In this document: piece after piece, positions 49,540 to 60,200 of the stretch
Numbering within the stretch: position 1 is the first letter of the stretch
How the letters are laid out: each line of letters begins with the position of its first letter
Source of the DNA: Dillenia suffruticosa
Taxonomy: Eukaryota; Streptophyta; Magnoliopsida; Dilleniales; Dilleniaceae
Assembly: GCA_033439265.1 (NCBI GenBank)
Contig: JAVTVX010000026.1
Location: 13,579,001-13,643,000, forward strand
Direction of reading: 5' to 3'
Length of the DNA: 64,000 bases
The notes under the pieces: model-generated
Databases searched by the model: none
Seen by the model: only the letters and a program-made list of their open reading frames with translations
What the model was told of the DNA's origin: nothing
Position numbers and translations under genes: made by a program

Positions 49540-51050
49540 CGGGCTGACGTTCTAGCACAAATACCCTTTTCTTTTGCTTAACAGACTTGTAATCGGCATC
49601 TACAGTTAACTTGTGAACTATGATCGATGGGGAATATCTAGCATGTGCTCGGGTAACCATGCAAAAACTTTAGAATATCGTCAAAGGCAATCCACGAACT
49701 CGTTCTAGAGAGGCGTTGGTAAGTGAGCGCCAACTTGGATTGTCTTGCCTAGTACATTGGTGATTAGAACCTTGATTACTTCCTCTTAAGACTAAGGCTT
49801 GGATTGTTACTTGGCATCATCTCTAAACTCTAGTGTATCCACCGAAAAAAACTTCTTTCTCTCCCCTCATGGTGGAGACGATTGACGGATCGATGTTGTC
49901 ATGAAGTGTTGCAACTCATAAGAGTGTTCTGAATTTGCTCTTCATGTGCCTTGCTCTTGGTAGTGTTTCGAGACCGTCCAAATTAGAATGAACTAAGATG
50001 GCATTGTAGGAGAAAGGGAGTTTCATCACATGAAAAGTGGTTTTGCAAGTAGTATGGTGAGAAGAAGTTTCTAAAGTCATGACAAGCGAGATGGTACTTT
50101 GGATATATGTACTCATTCGCAAATCCTTTTATAGGTTTGTCAGAGGGTTGAAGATGAAATAGGTTGAAACCTATTTGTTGGAAATCCTTCCAAAAGAAAG
50201 ATCTCGATCTACTCCTTAATCAATGAAAGTCTTTTTAACAAAATAGGACCCTATTCCTATAATGATGATCAACAGGTCATTTCGATCTGTGTCAACTATT
50301 ATTACATTATCGTCATCAAAGCCAATAGTTAGCATTTTTCTCTTGGTTGATGCCGTAATTGTAAAAAGAAAATGATAGTGGTAGGAACTTGAGAAATCAG
50401 TCTATTTCCACGGATAGCGTCAAACTGTTGAAGATAGATTTAACTCCACATATGATAACTCTGCTAATTCGAACAAGTTGACTAGCCGTCTGACAATCTT
50501 GATTGATGAGACCTGCAAAAGATCACCGGAGGGGAAGATTCGGACACTCGAGTCAGAGAGTGATTTTTAAAAAGAGAAATAAATTGAAAGAGAGTTTTGT
50601 TATATTTTTGTGTGTTATGTATAAGTTCAGAGAGCATACCTAATCTGTTAACTTAATGATATATATATGTATATATATATATATATTAATAGTTTTGAAT
50701 TATGTATATATTAGAGATGTTAAAACTCTAATTTCTTTATAAAAATATATCAAGATTCTTGAGTATTTAACTAAATTTTAAGAGATTCAAAGTTTTACCA
50801 ATTGGGAAGTTTCAATTCATCTGGGGATCAATTTCTCTATTGGTGAAAATTCAAAGATTTCTTTTCTTGTTACGAAATGTCATTCTCATATTTTTATGAA
50901 AAGGTGAATATTATTCTAATTTAACCAAATATTAAATACCGGGTAAGTTTAAGAGCCGATCTGATACTTACAAAGAAGAGACCGATCGGTGTGCGCCAAG
51001 AGGATGGGGTGTCTGGTATAAATGATGTGTTTCCATGTGTTTTGACGTAT
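49540..51050 (-). mobile_element. Ty3/Gypsy fossil: LTR, primer site, protease and start of RT
   Basis: On the minus strand from right to left: an LTR-like block (about 50.43-51.05 kb), a primer-binding-type leader resembling TTTGGCGCCGTCCGTGG at 50408-50427, a retropepsin-like region (about 50.15-50.4 kb), and the start of a Gypsy reverse transcriptase (HKLTVDADYKSVKQKKR, about 49.55-49.62 kb). Most of gag and the rest of pol are absent. It is heavily broken (many breaks) and old. No matched second LTR is nearby except the remnant at 45.5 kb. Confidence 0.6.
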
Positions 51051-51499
51051 GTTGTGCACCGCGACCAGGGCTTATCTCTTACACTAATATGCTTTTAAAC
51101 AATGCTTTATCAAATAGCACATGGCGCAATTGTAATTATGTTAATAAAACTAATTTTGCTGGTTCAAAAAATTTGAACTCTGTGATGTTGACAAGAATAT
51201 TTATTAAATTCAAATTTAAAATTTAAATTAATTAAAAAGTTAGGAGAATGATTAAGAGAAGTTAACCGGCCCTCTTCTCTTTTTCATTCAATTTCTCCCA
51301 AGGAAGAAACAGTGAGAGTGAGATTTTTGAGTCTAAAACATGGTATCGATTTGACATGGAATCAATATTTCGATTAGTCAAAAACATTTGTTAAAAAATT
51401 GGTCAAAATTTATGAAAAATTGATCATAATTTAAAATACACAATTTTAATTTCGCACTCTAAACCCCCCGCCCCCCACCTCCCCCCACAAAATTAAAAC

Positions 51500-52000
51500 T
51501 TATTAACAAATGAAAGTTGAAAAGCCCCGGTGACGTCCAACCCGAGGCCAGGCACAAAAAATTTTAGAGAATAGAGAACAGAGGCAGGGTAGGGACCTGC
51601 GACCGGTTGGAGAGAGAGTACGACATCCTGCTCTGGAAAGGGTACCCGAAATTAGTGAATGGACCCCTTGGAAAGTCACTGTTGCTTGCCTGCCTCCCTC
51701 CCGCGTCCTTCTGACAACTCGTTGTAAATATTAAATAAATCAAATTTATTTCACCAGAGAGAGCAATTACCAGTCTCCCATCCCCACCGACACATCCAGC
51801 ACGTGGCCATTTCTTTCTTCGGGATAGACCGCACCCATATCCAACGGTCCTTCATCTGTCACGTCACCTGACACAACTGCGCCCGCTGCTATTCTCCAGA
51901 AAAATACCGTACGACGTTTGGTATGCCACGCTCTCTACGCCTTTTTCTTCATTCACTGCCACCACTGATACCAAATTAGTCTCTCTCTCTCTCTCTCTGC
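51500..52000 (+). promoter_or_regulatory. Promoter-like island with no gene downstream
   Basis: A CpG-bearing block in AT-rich surroundings with a G-box CACGTG at 51800-51805, GTCACGTCACCTGAC near 51858, and a CT tract at 51979-51998 like a plant 5' leader. What follows is AT-rich DNA with no open frame or splice-consistent exon. It may be the relic of a lost or disrupted gene, or an isolated regulatory element. Confidence 0.35.
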
Positions 52001-52919
52001 TTTTTCCACTTTTCGGCTACTGTTGGACATAAAAAAGTGTATTCGGATATTTTCTACGAAACTTTAATAAATGAATGAATTATTGTCGACCATGACACAC
52101 ATGCAATGCACCACATAACACATACGCAAAACATACATGAGAGAGAATCAGATATGGAAAATCATATTTTGGGATAGGAAAGAATAATTCAAAATGGAAC
52201 AAGGATCAATGATCAATTAATTTTATTTTATTTTATTTTTTAAAAGAAATCCCTTATGTTTGATCAATTTCGAAAGCTTATAATACCAAATTAAAACTTA
52301 TTTTAACACAAAAATATAAAATATGTGTGAAATGAGATGGAGGATTGATATTAATCCTCAAAAATTACGTGCTAAAATATGTATGATTTTCTTTGATTAT
52401 TTACTCAGAAAAATAGAAATACATATTTGAAAATAATAATAAGTATATATCACATAGCTATCTATTATCATATAAAAGTATTTTATTTAACGTATTTTTA
52501 ATTGTAAACTTTAATTTCTCACACCAAATTATTCTAAAATGATTATGCTATTTAATTTTTTCTTAATGAATAAATTTATTTATATCTACTATTTTAATTA
52601 TCATCCTTTTCAACAAAAAGGCTTTAATAATACTAATTATATATGATTTAATGACATAATATTGTCCTTTAACGACAGTTCAAACGGTAAAATTTTTTTA
52701 TTTTATCTTTTTCTTATTTGATTATATCTTATTATACAAAAAAAATATTAAATATTAAATTTTTAATTAAAATTTTAAATTTAAATAATAAGAATGAAAA
52801 ATAGAGATGGCATGGTCGATGTCTTAATTAAACTCCAGAACCGGATTATTCGGTATTCGATATCGTTCTCGAGTATGGAAAAATGAAAAAGTCTTAAAAG
52901 GATAAAAAGGGAGAAGAGT
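52001..52919. other. AT-rich spacer, nothing recognised
   Basis: No coding region, repeat family or RNA gene could be identified here. Confidence 0.6.
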
Positions 52920-53130
52920 GAGGAAGGCAAGTGGGCTACGGTTACGCAACGAGACCTGAGTGGACCGAAAGGATCGCTTCGTTTTCCCGCCAAAGACGCC
53001 GACGTGGAACCCACTCTACTACCACTCCCGCTCCCGCCCATTTTCCCCGCCAAATCGCCCAAGTCCTAGGTCTTTTCCCCAAGGATTGTTTGACACGTGT
53101 TGAATCATCCACGTGTCCCTATTTCCTTGG
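52920..53130. promoter_or_regulatory. GC-richer island with E2F-like and G-box motifs
   Basis: TTTCCCGC at 52983-52990 fits the plant E2F consensus TTTSSCGC; a similar but imperfect site is at 53041-53051. Two G-boxes (CACGTG) lie at 53094-53099 and 53110-53115. Short open frames on both strands (82-93 codons) have low-complexity content and are not called as genes. Confidence 0.35.
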
Positions 53131-53659
53131 CATTGTTATTGATGACGATGAGCGGTTGGGACCAAGTCTGTCCGGTTAGAAGACGTCCGAGGAAGCCGCC
53201 ATATGGGCAATCACCTTTTTGAATTTCTACAAAATTTTTTAATATTGGACTGGTGGAGGTTGGTGACGTGGCTTGCCCGCAATTTCTCGGTCTATACGGT
53301 GACTGTCAGTGAGCTGGCTGAGTACATCTCACTGCGAAGTTCATCAGAAACACAAAATCCACGATGAGCGACACAAAAAGTGTGTTTTTATTCGAAAAAG
53401 AAAAAATCAAAGAGATGATATTAAGCTCCGTTTTGCTTTGTTTAGGGTATACTATGAGCTATGGTGTTGGGGCTCTCGGTTTAGTGTTTTGGTTTTGATG
53501 GGTTCCCAAGAAAATTGGATTGGGACTTGTCCTTCCCATCTGGGTATTTGAAATCTAATGGAATAGAAATATCTTTGTTTTTTTTAATTATCTAAACAAT
53601 TAGTAAACAATTTTCATTAATCTTGGTTTTCTCTTAACAAGATAATTAATTAAAAAATC

Positions 53660-53795
53660 AATAGTAACAAAATATTAAACTCCTTTCAGATCTCGAATTC
53701 GAGTTTTAAAAATAAAAATATAGATATAGAGAGAATTAATTCCTAAATTAATTCTGAATGAATTTTTAAATACCGGTTAAAGAAAAAAAATCAAT
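53660..53795 (+). repeat. SINE, family S1-related subtype
   Basis: CTCGAATTCGAGTTTT (B-box area), GAGAGAATTAATTCCTAAA, AATACCGGTTAAAG and an A run. Same 3' subtype as the minus-strand copies at 36.34 and 55.91 kb. Confidence 0.55.
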
Positions 53796-55909
53796 TGAAT
53801 TTGCAGTGGGGTGTAATCGAATGGAGTTCAATTATTTTACTTGGAGCTCACGGCAGCTTACCTAATAAAAAGAAAATTAAATTAATAAAAATAGATGATA
53901 AAGCCAAAACTTGATGCCCACGGTCGGATGATTGATCTAGTCCTTTTCTCCCCCTTTTCACTAAGTCAAACTCTTTTTTTTTTTTTTTTTTTTTCATATG
54001 ATGTTAAGTGAAGTGGGATAATTTCAATTTGTCCCTATTTAATTTATTTTATTATATTTATAGTATTTTTTAATATAAAAATTAAAATTCACATTATATC
54101 AAAAATTTCTTATATTATTTTATTAAATGTACAATATTTAATTTATTTGTTTTTGGGCCTGCTTGGGCTTCCTTCTTGTGTAACCAAAAATATTTACTTC
54201 CGCATGTATCTTTATTTTTCTAAACATATCCTAAATTGAGTGAGTTATGGGTTCACTTTAAAAGTTTTTACATTATTTTAATAATAATAACAAGGGGACA
54301 ACTTATTTGGGGGGTAATATTTTCTGAAAATAGAAAAATGACTGAAATAATGTTTTAGTGTTTATTTGATCTAACTCTTTTCAGTTTAAAATCAATTTAA
54401 AATTACAAATTAGACGAATCGGTTTTCAAATAAATTGTTAAAAAATAGAATTTTTTAAAATGAAAAAAAAAGAGAGAAACTCCCGATAGAGAGAGAGATT
54501 GGCTTTTGCTTATCTACTCTCAAACTTTTTTAATAAAAATACGAGTCAGACAAAATTGTCTCTAATTATTTTAAATATTACAATTTTGTCATATTTCTTG
54601 ATCCAAAAAATATTTACACATTTAAATCTTCAAATATTTATGAATATTTTAAAAATATTTAAATAAACCTAAAGAGTTATTTTACACATATGTTTAATTT
54701 AACTATTTACGAAATTATTCCTTAAAATGTATGAGTTTTAAACATTTATGCATATTTTAGAATATTTATAACTCAAAACATTTATTTTCAATTAATGAAT
54801 ACTTTAGAATTATCTATGAAGCTATTTTTTATATATTATTTATGAAAATTTAAAATTAATTTCCCTTAATTATAATTTCATTTAGAATTAAAATTTATAT
54901 AACTTATTTTGTCGTATAATCTGTTTAAGAAAAAAACTTTTTTAAGTAAATTTGATAAACAGTTTATCATTTAAAGTTTAAATCTTTTATTTCTGACTTT
55001 ATTAATAAGTCAAAAATAATTTTTTTTTAAAAAAAAATAGACAATTTAAACTTTAAAGCGCAGCTTAGGCTTTGGAGAGATGTAGTCAAGAGGCAACTAA
55101 AAAAAATAGACAATTATTGTGGCCTATCCTATTAGTGAGAGGGAAAACCTCAATGCCTGAGCACCAAGTAACTTGCCCAAAAGCATTGTGTCATCACTCA
55201 TGTCATGGCCACTGCTTTCCCATAAAAACATTTTGACCAAAAAAAAATGGTTATCTTATTAGGAAGTGTTTGAAGTATGATGGCAAGGGTGGTGGGACGT
55301 AGGTTTAGGTTGACATCTTTAAAATCTCCATTGCATTCAATTATGAGATTAAAATTTTTCAAAAGCAAGGCAAAGCTCAAGTGGGGCTATTCAGATTGAT
55401 TGTATCTGCACGCAACAGGCTTGCAGATATTGGAAAGCCTAAGATTTTCTTCCTTGTTATAATATAACAGAGGAGTATCTCATTCAATTATGAGATTATT
55501 TTCCTTTTTTTTTAAAAAAAAAAAATTTAAAAAGGAATATCTTTGTCTTTCTTCTCGTGCTTTACTTGACCCTGCCCCCATTTTTCTTCCAGACATCCAA
55601 ATATTCGTTTCCAATGCTCTTTAAGTTTTAACCCCACAAAGGGTTTTTCTTTTTTCTGTTTTTTTTTTTTGACTTTGAATTTGCAGAAAGCCTGTCGTGA
55701 ACAGGCCAACAGCATCCGATCTTGTCCCAAAAATGAAAAAAATGGAGAATTAAAATCCACCCCCATTCGAGCTTGATTAGATTTTAACTGGGATTTGCTT
55801 GACCATCAGGCTTAATCTTGGTTGGTTTTCCAATTTAGGGAAAAAAATTAACAATAATAGAATAACCAAAATTGTAAATAAAAGAAGATAATATTGATGT
55901 ATGTCATTC

Positions 55910-56060
55910 TCATTTTTTTTTCTTGATCAACTGGTATCCGTGTTATCTAATTAATCTAGTTTGAGAGCGCCTATTTTTCTATCCCCAAAATTCAAATTTG
56001 AGATCTTGCTTAAAGGAATCTCGTGTAGATCCATAGGACGTTGATTTCATCTTCTATATC
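55910..56060 (-). repeat. SINE, family S1-related subtype
   Basis: On the minus strand ATCTCAAATTTGAATTTTGG (B-box area), GGCGCTCTCAAACTAGATTA, GGATACCAGTTGATCAAG and eight A. Confidence 0.6.
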
Positions 56061-56577
56061 TTTTATAAAATAGACATATCGAATAAGATGAAGTTCATGT
56101 TCAATGGGTTTAATGGGACTAATTTTAGTGGCATATTGCATTAACTGTTTATTGTGGTTCATTTAATATTTATTTAACCTGATAAGAATAATTTATTCTA
56201 GTTTAGCTTGAAAAGATTAGAGATTTTATTATTAAACAAACAATAGAATGATATTTTGGTTTTAATACTTTGGGATTTATTTTATTGGTCTTTCTATTTA
56301 TTTGTCTTGTACGTCTCATATAATGAAAAAAAAAAATTCCCTAATGTAGAGAGGGCTAAAAATATTCCTAATAACCAAAATTAAAAATAATTTTGTCCAT
56401 GAAGTGGATAGTGATAGTGGGCCCAAAAACATTTTAGCCCATACAGTTCCTCTCGGGGTTGTGGACCAGAAATTTCAGAAGCGTGTGGGTCACATTTGGT
56501 TAAATGGGCATCCACATCCCGTGTCCATTTGAGATATGTGCACCAGTTAATATTTCAGTCGGTGTCTGCAAATTATT

Positions 56578-56661
56578 TTTTTGGTTTATAATGAAACTCA
56601 AACCTCAATCTATTACAAAGAGAAAAGGGATTCATGTCACTTGAGCTGAAACTCATTAACA
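56578..56661 (-). repeat. Short (84 bp) tRNA-type SINE
   Basis: On the minus strand an A-box-like CAGCTCAAGTGACAT and a B-box-like GAGGTTTGAGTTTC precede ATTATAAACC and an A run. It is flanked by 16-bp repeats at 56562-56577 and 56662-56677. Confidence 0.75.
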
Positions 56662-56677
56662 GTGTCCACAAATTATT

Positions 56678-56899
56678 TATTTGTTTATTTTTGGTACCAT
56701 GTCTTGGACACCGCCCGATATCCGGGATTTCGGCCCGACTAATCCGGACCGACGGCTACAGTGACTCCTTTTGGAGGACGGGTCTCCCAATAGTGAACGT
56801 TCCATACACATGAGAGCTCGATGGTCCTAGTGGGATTCAACCTTCGGTCATGCTTAAGAGTACTTAACCAAACATCCAGTTAAGCCAACCCACGTTGGT
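56678..56899 (-). repeat. tRNA-derived SINE resembling plant Au SINE, 222 bp
   Basis: On the minus strand an A-box-like GTTGGCTTAACTGGATG near 56880 and a B box GGTTGAATCCC at 56832-56842 are followed by a GC-rich body (CATCGAGCTCTC, GTCGGTCCGGATTAGTCGG, CCCGGATATCGGGC) and an end TGGTACC plus A-rich tail. It is flanked by 16-bp repeats at 56662-56677 and 56900-56915 differing by one base, so the insertion is clear. Confidence 0.82.
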
Positions 56900-56915
56900 G
56901 TGTCCGCAAATTATT

Positions 56916-57263
56916 GGAACAAGTTACTCCAAAAAGATTTTTGCACAGAGAATACAAAGATGAAAGGACAATGGTGCAATCCAAAGAGTCCAACCTTTGA
57001 GAAGTAAAGCCTTAATAACCTCAACAATTTAAAGCTCAACTTGGTAGAAGTTTTGAGGGCCACAATTACAATGAAAAGCCTCTAAGCATTCAAATGGGAG
57101 CCACCTTTCTCAACCTTGCTTGGATGGAAAAGGATGAACGTAAATTTTTTTTTTTTTTTTGGCTCATCTCCTCTCCATCAAAAGGACCGGGATAAAATAC
57201 ATAAAAAGGCATAGGCAAATTGCAGTAACTTGGTGCAACCAAAGGTTAAAAATGAAATCTACC
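56916..57263. other. 3' flank of XYL1, no gene seen
   Basis: Moderate-GC DNA between the SINE pair and the XYL1 stop codon, probably including its 3' UTR. Confidence 0.55.
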
Positions 57264-60200
57264 TTAGATGCCCATTTTCCAGGACATGGCAAAGTTCTTT
57301 CCAACAGGCAATTCCAACCCTTCCACCTCCACCATCATACTCTTCTTATGCCCACCTTCTAATTTGTTGAGATAGTTATGCTCAGATGTGGCGAATTCAA
57401 TGTTTGAGGTATCTGTCACCGGTTCTCCACCGATCTCTAATTCAAATGATTTGCCGATACCGTCCAATCCCAACACCGTTACCCTCTCAATTGTCCAGCC
57501 TTCGCTTGCAGCAAATTTGCCTTCTTGAACATCTGACCAAATCTTAATTGTTTTCTGAGACACAGTCGCATAGAAATTGATAAATGTGGAGTACCCATTT
57601 CCGAGTTTCATCTCCGGAAGCTGATCATCATCAAGGAACAACTCTCCTGTTGCTTGTCCCTCACTAGCACCAGCCGGGAAGGAGACAGTAAGGCTAAAAG
57701 GCGTCATTCTTGCTTCCTTAGAGATCATCCCACCCCGCTGCATCGGAAGAATCGTGTTTTGATACAGGTGCACATTGATCACATTCAAGGGTGCATCGAG
57801 TGTGAGGAAATGTGCCTCCTTTGACACTATGGCCTGTGTCATATCAAATAAGCTATACCAAGTGCCTCCAGGGAAGAGTGCTTTAACCTCTGTTTTTCCT
57901 TGTGTGAGCACAGGTGACACCATAACACTACGCCCTAACAGAAACTGGGTGCTCAATCCATAGAGCTCTGTGATATTTGGGAAAGAAAAGAAAAGTGGTC
58001 TTGCAATTGGAGCACCAGTAGTGTGAGCCTCATAGTTCAAGGTATACAGATATGGTAGAAGCTTATACCTCATACCAAGAGAATTTCGAGCAGACTTGGC
58101 AACTGAAGCCCATTGATATAGCTCCTGCCTGGGAGAGTAGTAATTTGCATGATCTCTTGAGAAAGGATAGAAAGCGCCTAATTCAATCCATCGGTTGCAC
58201 AACTCTTCTGTTGGTGCCGGATAGAATCCACATATGTCTGAACCAACCATTGGCACTCCAAATATACCAAAATTCAGCATAGTAGAAATTGAATACCTCA
58301 GATCATTCCAAGTTCCCTTGTTATCCCCTGTCCAGTGAGCAGCATATGCACCTGAACCAACAAATGTGGAGCGTGACAATATAAAAGGACGCTTTCCCTC
58401 CAGTCCTTGAAGGGCTTTATGAGTTGCAATAGCCTGAGAAAATCCATAAATACTGTGAGCATCATATTCCCGAACTCCATTGTAGTGGATGGCACTAGTG
58501 GCTATAGTCTTGTATCCTATTGGAACCTGCTGTCCCGAAGCATTTATTTTGTAAGGTGGATCATCCCATCTTGTTGCTGTTACATTCTTGCAATCCAGAC
58601 AACAAATCCAACCAGGTCCAGTTCCACTAGGGCATTGCTTTCCCTTTGGGATTGTGCACTTCCCTGTACAGAAGTTAGAAGCTTCATTCATGTCAATCCA
58701 CAGGCCATCCACGGGAACAAGTTCATGGAAGCGGCGGATCTCATCACCCCACCATAACACTGTCTTTGGGTTAAGGAAATCAGGGAAGTAAACAGGACCA
58801 GGCCAGACTTGTGCCAGGAATGGCTCACCCTCATACTTAATGAAAACATCATTAGCCATGCCTCTTTGATAAACACCATAAGTCGAATTGACACCAATGC
58901 CAGGATCTATAATGACAATGTACTTCATACCCTTTGCATGAATCTTGTTAAGGAATGCCAATAGCTTCGGACGAGGATAGTTGATAGGGTTGAGTGTGAA
59001 ATCTTTATGTCCATCCATGTGATCGTCGTCATTCCAAATCACATCAAGTGGAATTTCAGCCTTTTCATAGTTTGCCACCACATCTTCAACTACAGAAAGG
59101 TTATGGTAACCCCATCTGCATTGATGGAATCCTGTATGACAAAAAGGTAAGAAGTTCATATAGTAAATCAGAATAGCTCTTGTTTATTAACCTTTGAAGT
59201 GAAGCACTAGCAATTAAAACGAGCAGTTTCACTGGAAACTCTGGATATAAATGTAGGAAGCTAGATCGAATGCTCAAAACTGATCAGCTGGAGAAGTTCA
59301 ATTATCATCTCGTACTACAGTATTTGGCTCTTGGGTGACCACTTTGGCATGCCCATTTTTCTGCAGATCTGAAGAAGCCAGGAGTATAGGTGCCAAAACC
59401 AGCATACAATGTGGAACTTAATTTTTTCTTTTAGATGACAAGAATGTCCTTTTGTCTAATCACAACTTAAATGCTTTCTTAACCAGTTCCATTTTACTAA
59501 AAACTTAGAATTAGAAACAAGAGAACCACTAGCCTGCAATTATAGTACATATTCATGATTACCTGCAAAGTTTAAAGTCCATTTGTCCTCTATCTTGCTT
59601 TTCCATTTGCAGTTTTGTCCCTTTTTTCTGGGTTGCGAACGGTAATAAATTTGATTAGGGCACTTGAATAGCATTGAACATAAGTGATGGTTCAAAATGA
59701 TCAAATTTTGGAGACCCGTGATTTTTTTTTTCAAGGGTCATAGATTTACCAAAATTGTAAAAAAAAAAAAAAAACAAATTAAAAAATTAAAAAATTAAAA
59801 AATTTTAAAAATTTTAAAAAAAATCTCAAGATTATTTTGAATGGTTTAAAGAGTATGTGGGGGCCATGACCCCAAAATTCCATCCCTAAAATGAGGCATC
59901 ACTATCAATGCAAATATCTGCCGGAGATTGCCAAATATCCATATACCCAAATGTTTCAATAATAGGCCATATATAGCTGTCATTAAAGATTTTGGATGGA
60001 GTAGAGTGGAATCTTTTTACTCAGAAATTGAGCAAGCAGGAAAGACAATATGGACTACAAACTCATATTTTATCTATGTGCACCTAACACCATTCTGTAG
60101 AAACATAAAGATTTTTCCAAGACGGAAGTCTACTTCTCGAAAAAATTACACATAAATTTTCAAATCAGAATAGGACATAAAAGAAATTAAACATATAGAG

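Larger units (their letters stand above)
53131..56577. other. AT-rich spacer with SINE pieces
   Basis: No coding region supported. It holds T and A runs (53972-53994, 55505-55525) and the SINE copies at 53.66 and 55.91 kb. Confidence 0.55.

Noticed and set aside
52781-53179. Open frames of 82-93 codons on both strands
   Set aside because: Gly/Ser- or Arg-rich low-complexity products over a CpG patch, overlapping on opposite strands, with no domain.
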